Shown here piece by piece: positions 35,551 through 45,170 of a stretch of 64,000 bases of DNA. Every line of letters starts with the position of its first letter. The stretch's first letter is position 1. A model generated the notes under the pieces. The model saw nothing but the letters and a program-made list of their open reading frames with translations, was not told the DNA's origin and did no database searches. The DNA comes from a virus. The position numbers and the translations under genes were made by a program. The DNA lies in the IMG/VR virus record IMGVR_UViG_3300028045_000008, positions 50,372-114,371 of that record; one strand, written 5' to 3'.

Positions 35551-36870
35551 ATGGACGAACTAGATATATTAATTGAAAACCAACGCAACAAGAAAAATTC
35601 TATGGAGTCTGAAGAGTTCATCAGGTTTGTCGAAGAGACACTTGATAAATTCTATGACGATTTGCCCCGCACTAAAACATTGACGGAGGGCGCCCTCCAT
35701 GAGGACTTCGAGAAGGGAAAAGAATTTCTATTGACTCTCCCGAAATTCGCACCCAATGAAAACTGGGGAAAGCCAGGGTCTGCCGACCGAGAAGCGGTCA
35801 ATAGAATCTTTAATGCTATCGGCGGTGGAGCTACTCTCGAAGAGAAGTTGAATTTTTTAGCAGCTATTGGAAAAGAAGAATCTGGAATAACATCTCCACG
35901 TCGAATAATATCGAGCCTGATAATCCTAGAATCTCTATCATCTATATTGACAAGTTTCCAGCCATCACCAGCGGGTTTTGTATTTGAGGCTTTCCTTGCA
36001 GCACTTCTGAGGGGAGCACAAATCCCCGCAGCCTCCGCCGACACGATCGCCGACTTGGAGGCGTTCACCCATATCCCCTCTTCAGGCAATGCCCCGGCGA
36101 AAGAGCGAAAAGGATTATCGATAAGCCTTAAGTTACTTGCTCCTGGGACGGCAATCGAGGGAAGTTACACCGACCTCATAGATTCCCTGAATAAGTCGGG
36201 CTCAATGACATATGTGATCGCGAGGAAGATAGGGGGAGTTCTTAAAATTGAATCTTTCGTATTCACTAGGGATAATTTCCTTAAAGCCATCAGCACGATG
36301 CAGAAGGGCGAGAGACTTAAAACAACTGCTAAACTCTTTACTCTTCCTGGGAAAACCGGCGAAGAATCTCTCAAATATCTCAACAGTCTTGAAAACTGGG
36401 GTGAGAAATACGCAGAGCTTCAAAAAACACCAGGCTATCGTGGCAAGGTTGCTCCAGCAAAGGAGGAGCCAGATAGGGATCTCGCGCTCGAACCAACAGG
36501 CAAACCCGACACCCAGTCTGTCACTACAGAATCGCAAGAGCTTTTAGCCGAGTCATTGACCCAGTGGAACGTTACCGGTGATCAGCTTAAGACGCTCGGT
36601 GACGCCGTGGTCCGCACCGAACTGGCCGAACTACCATATGCACCAGAAAAGATTTATAAAATTGCTGAAATGAGAATGAAGGCTCTCGATGCTACGTTAC
36701 TAGATCTCTTTGCCGCAACAAAAAGTTTGTCCGATAACGTAAATTTATATTTCTCTGAAGAGCAGCGCAATAATGCAATCAACGCTGGACAATCCGCCAT
36801 ATCGGACACTACCAGAATTGCTGAGAATTTGAAATCTGGAATTGCAAAAGATAAAAAAGAAGTAAATTAG
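35551..36870 (+). CDS. Hypothetical protein, possible nuclease-like fold
   Basis: The product has 439 residues. GFVFEAFLAALLRG near 150-163, TIADLEA and ISLKLLAPG near 198-206 give a spaced Glu, Asp and Lys pattern seen in some restriction-like folds, but catalytic residues are not convincing. The C-terminal third is helical with coiled-coil propensity. It may instead be a virion protein, as similar helical acidic tails are common there. It ends 4 bp before the GroEL promoter. Confidence 0.4.
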   Translation: MDELDILIENQRNKKNSMESEEFIRFVEETLDKFYDDLPRTKTLTEGALHEDFEKGKEFLLTLPKFAPNENWGKPGSADREAVNRIFNAIGGGATLEEKLNFLAAIGKEESGITSPRRIISSLIILESLSSILTSFQPSPAGFVFEAFLAALLRGAQIPAASADTIADLEAFTHIPSSGNAPAKERKGLSISLKLLAPGTAIEGSYTDLIDSLNKSGSMTYVIARKIGGVLKIESFVFTRDNFLKAISTMQKGERLKTTAKLFTLPGKTGEESLKYLNSLENWGEKYAELQKTPGYRGKVAPAKEEPDRDLALEPTGKPDTQSVTTESQELLAESLTQWNVTGDQLKTLGDAVVRTELAELPYAPEKIYKIAEMRMKALDATLLDLFAATKSLSDNVNLYFSEEQRNNAINAGQSAISDTTRIAENLKSGIAKDKKEVN

Positions 36871-36873
36871 TTC

Positions 36874-36902
36874 TTGACATTTAGTTCAAATGTGTTTATA
36901 AT
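36874..36902 (+). promoter_or_regulatory. Sigma70-type promoter of groEL
   Basis: TTGACA at 36874-36879, a 17-bp spacer and TATAAT at 36897-36902, 31 bp before the TTG start. Confidence 0.85.
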
Positions 36903-36932
36903 ATAATATACAAAACTTTTACGAGGTGTGAT

Positions 36933-38501
36933 TTGACAAAACATTATGATTCTGGTTCGGCCATGGCCCAGAGAATCCTTGCTGGCGTTAACAAGCTAGC
37001 AGACAACGTAGCTTCCACGTTGGGCCCGCGAGGAAGGAATGTTATCCTGCAAGAGAAGAACAAAAGACCCATCATTACCAAAGACGGCGTTACTGTCGCC
37101 AACTTTGTGGATCTAGACGACCCCGTCGAGAACGCCGCCGCTCAAATAATTAAGCAGGCTGCAGAGCAAACTAACTCTGATGCTGGCGACGGTACCACTA
37201 CTGCGACAGTCCTCTCCAGGGCGATTTTGAGCGCGGCACAGAAGTATATTTCATCTGGAGTACCACCGATCGAACTCCAGCGTGGAATTGAGCGAGCCGT
37301 CACAGAACTGGCCGTCGTCCTCGACGCTGCCAGCCGCCCAATTATGTCAGAGGAGGACATCGCTCATGTGGCTTCGATTTCTGCCAACAACGACAAACAG
37401 ATTGGCCGACTTATAGCCCAGGCTGTATCTGCAGCGGGAAAGGATGGGGCAATAACTGTCGAAGAAGCTAGATCATTCCAGACCAGCCTGGATCTGGTTG
37501 AAGGGTTCAGGATGGATGCTGGCTACGCAGCAAGTGCTTTCATCACTGATGAGCGCCGCCGCGCCGTCTTATATGAAGATCCTATGATCCTGGTTACAGA
37601 CGAGAAGCTAGATAATGTCCACGATATTCTGCCAATTTTAGAACTCGCCGCGCGCGAGGCGCGCCCACTAATCTTTGTCGCCAGCGATGTCGAAGGTCAG
37701 GCCCTCGCCGCGATGATCGTCAATGCCTTAAAGGGTGTCCTTAAGGTCGCAGCAATCAAAGCGCCAAGGTACGGCGAAGAGCGCAAAAATATCTTAAAGG
37801 ATCTCGCTCTTTCGACGGGCGCAACTTTGATCACTCGTTCAAGTGGTAAGAGATTAAAAGACGTCAAACTCATAGATTTTGGAAGCGCCTCTAGGGTAGA
37901 CATCACAAGGGCCCAGACCACCATCGTCGGCGGCAATGGTAATCCAGATGCAGTATCAGCAAGAATTGATAGTCTAAGGGAAGAGTTAGTCAAGGAGGAT
38001 AACCTGCACGAGTGCGAAAAGCTTCAGGATAGGGTATCTCGGCTGGCGAGCGGTATCGCTATAATAAGAGTCGGCGCCTCTACAGAGATTGAGATGATAG
38101 AGAAGAAGCATCGGATCGAAGACGCACTAGAAGCAGTTCGCTCCGCCCAAATGGAGGGAATTGTCGAGGGTGGTGGAATCGCGCTCTTACGCGCCTCCTC
38201 TACTTTGGTGGTGGAAGTTGACAACGCAGATCAGTTGTTAGGGGTAGAAATAATTAAACAAGCCTCACAGGCTCCCCTGCGACAAATGGCGATTAATGCG
38301 GGTATTTCTCCGGATATTGTCTGCAAGCTTGTTCTGGAGTCCGAAACGGGCCACGGTTACGACTTTATGACCGATTCTATCGTGAATATGATGGACTCTG
38401 GTATTATCGATCCGGTGAGGGTGACCAAGACGGCGCTCCAGAATGCTGCTTCTGTGTCTGGCACGTTAATAACTACAAATTGTGCTGTGATTGAGAGTTA
38501 G
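36933..38501 (+). CDS. groEL: GroEL-like chaperonin
   Basis: This 522-residue chaperonin starts at TTG after [21 protein letters not shown] near 30-41, [10 protein letters not shown] near 85-94 (ATP site) and [10 protein letters not shown] near 412-421 are conserved. It lacks the C-terminal GGM repeat. It forms the folding chamber for phage proteins, probably with the GroES-like protein encoded at 18708. It has a strong own promoter, so it can be expressed strongly and separately from the co-chaperonin. A complete phage GroEL is uncommon. Confidence 0.93.
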   Translation: MTKHYDSGSAMAQRILAGVNKLADNVASTLGPRGRNVILQEKNKRPIITKDGVTVANFVDLDDPVENAAAQIIKQAAEQTNSDAGDGTTTATVLSRAILSAAQKYISSGVPPIELQRGIERAVTELAVVLDAASRPIMSEEDIAHVASISANNDKQIGRLIAQAVSAAGKDGAITVEEARSFQTSLDLVEGFRMDAGYAASAFITDERRRAVLYEDPMILVTDEKLDNVHDILPILELAAREARPLIFVASDVEGQALAAMIVNALKGVLKVAAIKAPRYGEERKNILKDLALSTGATLITRSSGKRLKDVKLIDFGSASRVDITRAQTTIVGGNGNPDAVSARIDSLREELVKEDNLHECEKLQDRVSRLASGIAIIRVGASTEIEMIEKKHRIEDALEAVRSAQMEGIVEGGGIALLRASSTLVVEVDNADQLLGVEIIKQASQAPLRQMAINAGISPDIVCKLVLESETGHGYDFMTDSIVNMMDSGIIDPVRVTKTALQNAASVSGTLITTNCAVIES

Positions 38502-38538
38502 CTCGCTACTTAGTATAACTAAAAAGCGGAGAAATATT

Positions 38539-38811
38539 ATGTCAGAAGAAGAAATTAAAATAGATATTGTCGAGTTGGGTGGCAAGATAGACAGGATGAT
38601 AGACAACCTACATGCCGTCCGCGAAAGATGTGATGAGATAGCGGTGTGCGTCAACAAGGTAAAGAAGGCAGTGTATGAGCCAGACCAGGGCTTGTATGCT
38701 AGATTAAGAGAACTGGAGCAGTGGAAAGAGCAAGCATCCAGGTTTCTCTGGGTCATAACGACTTCCGTAGTTGGACTAATCACTGCGACACTTTATAAAG
38801 CGCTTTTTTAA
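38539..38811 (+). CDS. XhlA-like helical protein with C-terminal membrane anchor
   Basis: From ATG 38539 the protein has 90 residues. A long amphipathic helix (LGGKIDRMIDNLHAVRERCDE) precedes a transmembrane segment near residues 70-88 (FLWVITTSVVGLITATLY). This layout resembles XhlA-type or other tail-anchored small phage proteins sometimes linked to lysis. The role is inferred only. Confidence 0.5.
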   Translation: MSEEEIKIDIVELGGKIDRMIDNLHAVRERCDEIAVCVNKVKKAVYEPDQGLYARLRELEQWKEQASRFLWVITTSVVGLITATLYKALF

Positions 38812-38830
38812 AATATAACGAGAGGTTAGA

Positions 38831-39136
38831 ATGAGGGTTAATATAACTTATTCGGTAGATTTAAATGATATTCCACTTGAGATAGACAAGCTGCTTCGAG
38901 AGAATAAGGAATTGTTGGATAAAATAATGCAAGATTTGGAGTCGGTTTCGAAGAAGAACCCACTTGAGATTATAGAAGTAATAAACTCTTCAAGAGAATC
39001 TCTGGCAGTTTTTGATATGAGGCTGACAGAATGTAATAACATTCTTTCTGGCTTCATCGATATTCGGGCCAAGGGCTCCACTCACCAGTTTATCGAAGTC
39101 GACGAGACGGGAGGCCCCGATGACGAGGGTGTTTAA
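38831..39136 (+). CDS. Hypothetical acidic helical protein (101 aa)
   Basis: The product has 101 residues, acidic and mostly helical with a Glu/Asp-rich C-terminus. No membrane segment. It overlaps the next gene by 17 bp and belongs to a run of small genes between GroEL and the lipoprotein island. No family recognised. Confidence 0.55.
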   Translation: MRVNITYSVDLNDIPLEIDKLLRENKELLDKIMQDLESVSKKNPLEIIEVINSSRESLAVFDMRLTECNNILSGFIDIRAKGSTHQFIEVDETGGPDDEGV

Positions 39137-39365
39137 AGAAGGTGAGTATGTACATATCCCTGCTGGATCTGTTGCCTACAGACTCAGCGATACAGGCGCT
39201 GTGACATCTTTTTTCAAAGCTCGCGAGCCACTTGCCTTGATGTATTTAGGCCATCGCCGCGTCCCAGGATTCGCTGACTCAAATATCTGCGATGTCTTTT
39301 ACGAGGGGAAAGTTTATTCAGTCATTGAGGAGAATGTTTATGAAATGGGAGGCAGAGATGAGTAG
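39120..39365 (+). CDS. Small beta-rich protein, possible SH3-like barrel
   Basis: The 81-residue product begins TRVFKEGEYVHIPAGSVAYRL and has successive strands ending with KVYSVIEENVYEMGG. The start FKEGEYV resembles the F-x-x-G-D opening of the small-protein family that dominates 50.7-60.4 kb, so it may be a distant member. It overlaps its neighbours by 17 and 8 bp. Confidence 0.45.
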   Translation: MTRVFKEGEYVHIPAGSVAYRLSDTGAVTSFFKAREPLALMYLGHRRVPGFADSNICDVFYEGKVYSVIEENVYEMGGRDE

Positions 39366-39657
39366 TACAATTGAGTTTGTTGAACTTTATAATCGATCGA
39401 GCGGCGGCACTATCAGGGACTATGGACTAAGAACCATATATATCAACCCAGACCATGTGGTATCACTAGTGGAGGATATGAGGTCGTCACAACTTCTACA
39501 AGAAGGGTCACTGCCAGAGAATCTTGATTCAAGGCAGCAATTTACAAGTATATCTCTCGACGTTGGCGCCGCCGGAAACTCTATTGTGGTAGTCGGCCCA
39601 GTCCGAGAGATTCACAGCAAACTTTATGAAAATAGAAAGAAACTTCTGAGAGGGTAG
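39358..39657 (+). CDS. Hypothetical protein (99 aa)
   Basis: The start is ATG 39358 after GGGAGGC. The protein is beta-rich with HVVSLVEDM near 34-42 and ISLDVGAAGNSIVVVG near 65-80. It overlaps the previous gene by 8 bp. No family recognised. Confidence 0.55.
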   Translation: MSSTIEFVELYNRSSGGTIRDYGLRTIYINPDHVVSLVEDMRSSQLLQEGSLPENLDSRQQFTSISLDVGAAGNSIVVVGPVREIHSKLYENRKKLLRG

Positions 39658-39659
39658 AG

Positions 39660-40085
39660 ATGGAAATTCCATGTAGTTTTGAAGCTGTCACACAATGGTA
39701 CGGCATTTTCGAAGAGGGGGAGACTAAGTTGGGCCGTTACGACGGAACAAATATGAACATTAAGGGCCTTGGGTATGACAAGTGGGCGCTCGTAGCAAAT
39801 ATTCTGTTGAATGACCCGGTCCAAAAATACCTAGAAGAAGGTTTGACCGAGGAACAGATCTTAGCTGGATGCTTGGAATTTTTGAATAAGCCTCCAACGA
39901 AGCGATCCCGAAAACCAAAGTATGGACATCTTGAGCATCGCTATTTCAAGCTGCTCGATGGCGAGAAAATTACCGTATCTTTGACTACTACTGATAGAAA
40001 TAACAAGCACTTTTGGGGGCGAGGCTCGAAAGCTCGCGAGGTAAGAAAAATTTCTAAGCGCGGTCGACCACGGAAAAGAAAATGA
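39660..40085 (+). CDS. Hypothetical basic protein (141 aa)
   Basis: An acidic N-terminal half is followed by a strongly basic C-terminus (RKISKRGRPRKRK), suggesting nucleic-acid contact. It starts 2 bp after the previous stop and overlaps the zincin gene by 4 bp. The GRPRK segment resembles an AT-hook core. No family recognised. Confidence 0.55.
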   Translation: MEIPCSFEAVTQWYGIFEEGETKLGRYDGTNMNIKGLGYDKWALVANILLNDPVQKYLEEGLTEEQILAGCLEFLNKPPTKRSRKPKYGHLEHRYFKLLDGEKITVSLTTTDRNNKHFWGRGSKAREVRKISKRGRPRKRK

Positions 40086-40531
40086 CCCCTACCCGATGGC
40101 CAGATATTCGGCATCTTGAGTGGCATCTGATCGACGAATATGGCGTCTATGTCTCTTTTGATGATAATGGTACTGACGAATACTGGTTTGACCCAGATAA
40201 TTTTGAGGAAGATCCCGGCGTCATTTCAATCAATTCATCGAATGACGCCGAACACCAGCTACTCGTTTTGTTGCACGAAGCCGGCCATGTCATTCTTCGA
40301 TCAGATTCGGCGATGTTTGAGAGGAGGTTTCCAGGCTCTCACAGAGGTACTCTTCATGGCCGCATAGAGATATTGAGAGAGGAGGTATTGGCCTGGGAAG
40401 AAGCCCACCAGGTCGCCGATAGGCTTGGAATCAAGATAGAAGAGGAAAGATGGAAAGAGAATTATCGAGACGCACTAGAGAAATATGTGAGATGGACGCT
40501 GATTGGAGACGAGAATGAACAGACTAACTAA
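40082..40531 (+). CDS. Zinc metallopeptidase-like protein (HEAGH)
   Basis: This 149-residue protein has VLLHEAGHVIL near 62-72, the HExxH zinc site, and a later Glu-rich helix (REEVLAWEEA) that can give the third ligand, as in IrrE/ImmA-type small zincins. It overlaps the first lipoprotein gene by 17 bp. ImmA/IrrE proteins cleave repressors; cleavage of a host regulator is a hypothesis. Confidence 0.7.
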   Translation: MTPTRWPDIRHLEWHLIDEYGVYVSFDDNGTDEYWFDPDNFEEDPGVISINSSNDAEHQLLVLLHEAGHVILRSDSAMFERRFPGSHRGTLHGRIEILREEVLAWEEAHQVADRLGIKIEEERWKENYRDALEKYVRWTLIGDENEQTN

Positions 40532-43169
40532 AATGCTAATCCCGATGGCGGCCATGTTATTCACCGGCTGCATTGAATATGAGGTAGAAGCTATCAAGCC
40601 AGAAGTAACACCTGGCCCAACCTACTTTACTGATCTTCCAGATGGGAAGTGGTTACCACCACAAAAAGATATGTCAACACCAGATGGACCCGTAGACTTA
40701 GGAGATCCACTCCTCCCAGATATCGAGGTGAGTTTTATACAGTATGACTTCGGGACTCGCGAACTGACTGACCCGCCACTTGATGTAATCCTTGAGATAC
40801 GGAATGTTGGCGACTATCCTCTTCGTATTAATCAGGTAGCGCAAACCTCTGTATCGAACTCTTTCATTCTAGGTCCCCTGGTGAGCAATGAGCTATTACC
40901 AGGAGGAGTAGAAAGTCTTATAATTAGTTATAAGCCGACAATCCATGGCCCAGATGCTAGCATGATAAAGGTGGAGTCGAACGATCCCGATGAACCTTCT
41001 GTTATCATTTTTCTTGCGGCGAATGGGGCCACTCCCAAATTAGAAATCGATCCCTTAGTAATCGATTTTGGTTCAGTAGACCCCATAAACACTCCTGTTA
41101 GTATGTCAGTTGATCTGACTAACGTAGGCGATGGCTTGGTGGAAATAAGCAAAATACAAGAGATTAAATCAAACCTGGACATCAATATTAGCGTTTTTCC
41201 CTCAACAAAGTTGACTCCTGGTCAAAAGACCACGATGCAATTATCTTATCTTCCGACTGATTCTGGAAAAGATGTAGAGAAGATTGAGATCGTAAGCAAC
41301 GACCCGGCCAACTCTGTACAGAAAGTTACCGCAAAAGCAAAAACCGCTGACCCAGACCTAGAAGCCCCGCCCCTGCTGGACTTCGGCACTATAGAGGTTG
41401 GTAGTTCCTTGACCAAGACATTCGATATCGAGAATGTGGGCACCGGAAAACTACAAATAACTGGCGTATCATTTCCACAGAGCACGGGCACATTCAATAT
41501 CAAGAAGACCTTCATTGGTGACATTTCGCCAGGAAACTCAGAGACTTTGGAAGTTGAATATGCCCCTGATGACTACCTCCCAGACATGTCCAGTCTCCAG
41601 ATAACATCCAATGATCCAGCAGACCCAACGTACACTGTCTCTCTTCATGGTGTCGCCGGAATTCCAGAGATAGAAGTAGATCCCCTTGCGGTAGATTTTG
41701 GAAACGTCGATGTCCATGGCGCGCCACCAATGGAAAAGGTGAAGGTATCTAATGTTGGGACAGGTAACTTGGTTATAGCCCCAGTATCGCTCAAACACAA
41801 TACCGTCTTCTCTTGGGTTTTACCAACGAATTCGTTGCCCCCTGGAGCCTCCGCAAATATAGAAATCTCATATAGTCCGATCGCGTACGCGCTCGACTCT
41901 GATGAACTATCGATCGGCTCAAACGACCCAAACAACTCCCTTGTTCTAGTCCCTGTTATTGGCGCAGGCTCCGCTCCAAAGCTGGAGATTTCTCCAGACC
42001 CGTATGATTACGGAACAGAATATCTAGAGTGCGATCAAGAACAGACAATAGACTTAAAGAATGTCGGTGATGTCGATCTTGAGATCTCTAAAATAGAATA
42101 CTTTACGTCTTTTCCGAGCCACTTTTCGATCGATTATGATCTCGTGCTAAACGGACAATTTCCCTGGACAATACCTCCAGGTTCTCAAAACTCGGTATTC
42201 ATCGAATATATGCCCTTGTCAGCCACGACAGACTCTTCCTTTATCAAGGTCACGTCCGACGATCCGCTTTCTCCAACTAAGATGTCCTATCAATATGGCG
42301 AAGGTATTTATTATTCTTCAGTTATGGACACGCATATCCAAGATACGGTCATGATGTCTGACATCCTCTTTGTGATTGATAACTCCTGCTCTATGGGATC
42401 CTGGCAATCACATGTAGCAACAAACTTTGACTCGTTCATTACGGTGTTTCAGAACTCTGGAGTGGACTATCACATTGCAATTATAACTACGGATAATCCC
42501 TCTTTCGTTGGGAGTATTATCGACAACTCGACTATCGACCCGATCACCGAATTTACAACGCAGGCCCAAGTAGGGACGTGGGGCTCTGGCCAGGAGCGCG
42601 GCCTAGATATGGCCTACGAGGCACTAAGCCCTGGTGGTTCCGCGGCCCCTGGTTCAGCCTTCGAGCGAACTGACGCCAAGATGTCCATCATTTTTGTATC
42701 GGATGAACCTGATTACTCATACGAATTGGTGCAGCCACTTGACTATTCATCATTCTTTAAGGGAGTTAAGATCAGTTCGTCGAGGATTGTTTCTCATTCT
42801 GTAAGCGGGGATTGCCCTAGTGGTTGCACAATGCCATACATCTCAAATGGGTACACGTATAGCAAAAGCGCCTGGTGCAACTACGACTACATTGATGTGG
42901 TCACTGACATGGGCGGCTCACAGTTATCTTTGTGCGACACCGATTGGGGCCTCAAGATGGAGACTTTGGCCAAAGACTCGATTGTAAAGTCTTCCTTTGA
43001 ATTATCTGATACCCCCATTGCACCCACAATCGAGGTGCTCGTAGATGGGGCAATAACAGGAAATTGGACTTATGACCCTGCTATAAACAGCGTCGTATTC
43101 GATCCAGCCAGTATTCCACTGGCAGGAAGCATCATAGATATCAGTTATAATATTCTAGGAGGTTGCTGA
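40515..43169 (+). CDS. Large lipoprotein with five ASH-like repeats and a vWA domain
   Basis: From ATG 40515 the protein has 884 residues. The signal peptide ends in lipobox LFTGC near 16-20. Five repeats of about 100 residues each contain the pattern DFG then NVG then SNDP, the ASH/choice-of-anchor D type. A vWA domain follows with MIDAS DNSCS at 622-626, and a short beta domain closes it. It is a predicted outer-surface or periplasmic lipoprotein. The architecture is typical of Myxococcota and relatives. A phage copy suggests envelope remodelling or superinfection control. Confidence 0.8.
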   Translation: MNRLTKMLIPMAAMLFTGCIEYEVEAIKPEVTPGPTYFTDLPDGKWLPPQKDMSTPDGPVDLGDPLLPDIEVSFIQYDFGTRELTDPPLDVILEIRNVGDYPLRINQVAQTSVSNSFILGPLVSNELLPGGVESLIISYKPTIHGPDASMIKVESNDPDEPSVIIFLAANGATPKLEIDPLVIDFGSVDPINTPVSMSVDLTNVGDGLVEISKIQEIKSNLDINISVFPSTKLTPGQKTTMQLSYLPTDSGKDVEKIEIVSNDPANSVQKVTAKAKTADPDLEAPPLLDFGTIEVGSSLTKTFDIENVGTGKLQITGVSFPQSTGTFNIKKTFIGDISPGNSETLEVEYAPDDYLPDMSSLQITSNDPADPTYTVSLHGVAGIPEIEVDPLAVDFGNVDVHGAPPMEKVKVSNVGTGNLVIAPVSLKHNTVFSWVLPTNSLPPGASANIEISYSPIAYALDSDELSIGSNDPNNSLVLVPVIGAGSAPKLEISPDPYDYGTEYLECDQEQTIDLKNVGDVDLEISKIEYFTSFPSHFSIDYDLVLNGQFPWTIPPGSQNSVFIEYMPLSATTDSSFIKVTSDDPLSPTKMSYQYGEGIYYSSVMDTHIQDTVMMSDILFVIDNSCSMGSWQSHVATNFDSFITVFQNSGVDYHIAIITTDNPSFVGSIIDNSTIDPITEFTTQAQVGTWGSGQERGLDMAYEALSPGGSAAPGSAFERTDAKMSIIFVSDEPDYSYELVQPLDYSSFFKGVKISSSRIVSHSVSGDCPSGCTMPYISNGYTYSKSAWCNYDYIDVVTDMGGSQLSLCDTDWGLKMETLAKDSIVKSSFELSDTPIAPTIEVLVDGAITGNWTYDPAINSVVFDPASIPLAGSIIDISYNILGGC

Positions 43170-43504
43170 TGAATGAGAGAATAGAAAAACCATGGGGATT
43201 TGAGATTATTTGGGCCAAAACTGACGATTACGTGGGAAAACTCCTACACATCACCTCCGGTAATCGTTTGTCGAGACAGTATCATGTTAAGAAAGAGGAA
43301 ACAGTCTATGTTCTAAAGGGGATTCTCTATAACTACGATGAAGCCGGAAACGTACAGAGGATACTTCCAGGTCACTCCTTCCACGTCGAACCGGGCCAGA
43401 TTCACAGATTCGCTGCCATGGAATCGAATGTTGAATTGATCGAAGTGAGTACCAACCATCTCGATGATGTGGTCCGCTTAGCTGATGATTACAGGAGGGA
43501 TTGA
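43169..43504 (+). CDS. Mannose-6-phosphate isomerase-type cupin
   Basis: This 111-residue cupin has KPWGFEIIWAKTDDY near 6-20, LSRQYHVKKEETVYVLKG with the metal His/Glu pattern, and HVEPGQIHRFAA near 75-86. These match the C-terminal domain of type II mannose-6-phosphate isomerases and GDP-mannose enzymes. ATG follows AGGAGG by 6 nt and overlaps the lipoprotein stop. With the phosphomannomutase at 46486 it points to sugar-phosphate handling. Confidence 0.8.
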   Translation: MNERIEKPWGFEIIWAKTDDYVGKLLHITSGNRLSRQYHVKKEETVYVLKGILYNYDEAGNVQRILPGHSFHVEPGQIHRFAAMESNVELIEVSTNHLDDVVRLADDYRRD

Positions 43505-43851
43505 TGACATCCAAATTCTTGCTCGCTTGTTTCTTAATCCTTTTAGGTCATGTGGTATCTTGGTATGCGACATACTCGCAGTTCATATGGGGTTGGTGCA
43601 AGGATAATGTAATCTTGCTGCCGCTGATATTCTCTATCCCTACTGGGTACTTATTCACTTATGGAATGAGGTTTGCAGTTCAGGAGATGGGTGAAGCTTG
43701 GGGCCCCAGGCTTGTTGGTTTCGGAATTTCTTATTTGGTTTTTCCGCTGTTGACTTATTATTATTTTAATGAAAGCATGTTCACACCCAAGACCATGGTG
43801 TGTGTCCTGTTGTCGTTTCTCATAGTCGCAATTCAAGTGTTTTGGAAATGA
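43504..43851 (+). CDS. Four-helix membrane protein
   Basis: The product has 115 residues with hydrophobic segments at about 3-23, 35-52, 66-85 and 94-113. It is conserved-looking with a WG pattern and ends in FWK. No enzyme motif is visible. It directly follows the cupin gene. Similar tiny membrane proteins occur in marine phage genomes but their role is unknown. Confidence 0.55.
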   Translation: MTSKFLLACFLILLGHVVSWYATYSQFIWGWCKDNVILLPLIFSIPTGYLFTYGMRFAVQEMGEAWGPRLVGFGISYLVFPLLTYYYFNESMFTPKTMVCVLLSFLIVAIQVFWK

Positions 43852-43889
43852 TTTGGACTATTTATTTTATATGACAGGAGTTATAAAAC

Positions 43890-44246
43890 ATGTCCTCGCT
43901 AGATAAGAAGATAGAAGAAGCCCTGAATACCCTAAGAGAAGAAAAGTATAGATTAAGAACTTTCCAGGTTATCTTGAGACTGGAGATTGACTCCGACAAG
44001 GGTGTCGAAGAAAGCATGCAGGCAATTCGAGCAATCGAAGGGGTTACAGTGGTTACGGCCCTGGATTCAAACTACGATGAATCCAGGGGAGTCTATACAA
44101 GCAAAGTTAAAGTTAAATTTCACCCCAACAGGGACACCACGCCGCCAACGAAATATATAAATCAGACGCTATTACCGTCCATACGCTCTCGAAAACTATC
44201 TGGCGTAAAATATATCACGAGATCGGAGCCAGAAAGAACGTCTTGA
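43890..44246 (+). CDS. Hypothetical protein, ferredoxin-like beta-alpha-beta pattern
   Basis: A 118-residue protein with a coiled helix at the start (KKIEEALNTLREEK), then strand-helix-strand units (FQVILRLEI, VEESMQAIRAIEGV, TVVTALDS), and a closing basic end. The fold resembles ACT or ferredoxin-like units. No catalytic motif. Confidence 0.5.
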   Translation: MSSLDKKIEEALNTLREEKYRLRTFQVILRLEIDSDKGVEESMQAIRAIEGVTVVTALDSNYDESRGVYTSKVKVKFHPNRDTTPPTKYINQTLLPSIRSRKLSGVKYITRSEPERTS

Positions 44247-44363
44247 GTGAAATACCGCCAGAAAAGTGGCACTATAATGCGTAATAACGCCAAATAAATC
44301 TTCTTTTATATTTTATCCTGATAGTTATTTACAGAGGTTATCCTCTAGGGGGGGGAAATATGT

Positions 44364-45170
44364 ATGCGCGCCACAGAGAGATTTTATAGAGTTTTGACAG
44401 GGATGATGATGTCTGCCATCTTAATTTTGGCAGGATGTCAATCGCCGGAGGGTTTGATCGATCAAGTACCAAATCCAGCGCGCAACACGAGCACTGACTT
44501 CGCCAGCTATTTATACCAGGACGTCGCTCGCTACGATTACGAGACTTATGTTCATCGGATATCGAGAACTTCGGCCGTAAGGGTACAGATAAAATATCCT
44601 TTCGGAACAATTCAGGGATCTGGCACTTATTTCAAGTGGAAAGGCCACACTATGGTTGTGACTGCAGCCCACCTATTCGCATTTGGTGGTGCTTCCGTTC
44701 TTTCATCCGAGGCACTAATATCCAGTCCAGACGAAAGGGTTCTTGGTAGGCTCGTTTATGTAGATAACTACGTCGATGTAGCAATCTTCGCAGTTCCCAC
44801 ACTGGACTCTAGACGTCCAGCTAGGTTCGATAGAGCGACGAACTACCCAATTGGCGAAAAAGTTGTGTATTCCGGATTTCCGGGCGCTAACAAACTCCTA
44901 ACATTCGAAGGCACCCTCACTGGTGATGGGTTTGATACTGACATCTCTATGCAGTCATTTGCTTGGGGAGGGTCATCTGGCTCTGGAGTCTTTGATTCTA
45001 ACGGAGACTATGTTGGGATACTGGTTTCCATCATGGTCGGGCCTGGACCACAAGGCCCGCAACTCATAGGCTCCGTGGTTTACGTCGCTCCTGCTACTCT
45101 GATCGATACGGCACTCTTGCGTCAAAGATTAGACAAGCTAGCAAGGATGAAGAACGATGGTTTTCAGTAG
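44364..45170 (+). CDS. Trypsin-like (S1) serine protease lipoprotein
   Basis: This 268-residue protein has a signal peptide with lipobox ILAGC near 22-26. The catalytic triad is visible: His103 in VVTAAHLF, Asp138 in DVAIFAVP and Ser205 in WGGSSGSGVF. It lacks PDZ domains, unlike DegP. It is the second lipoprotein in the island and overlaps the third by 14 bp. It could process surface proteins during infection or guard against rival phages. Target unknown. Confidence 0.82.
   Translation: MRATERFYRVLTGMMMSAILILAGCQSPEGLIDQVPNPARNTSTDFASYLYQDVARYDYETYVHRISRTSAVRVQIKYPFGTIQGSGTYFKWKGHTMVVTAAHLFAFGGASVLSSEALISSPDERVLGRLVYVDNYVDVAIFAVPTLDSRRPARFDRATNYPIGEKVVYSGFPGANKLLTFEGTLTGDGFDTDISMQSFAWGGSSGSGVFDSNGDYVGILVSIMVGPGPQGPQLIGSVVYVAPATLIDTALLRQRLDKLARMKNDGFQ

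Noticed and set aside
44250-44290. Promoter before the trypsin-like gene
   Set aside because: A TATAAT exists near 44272 but no -35 at acceptable spacing.
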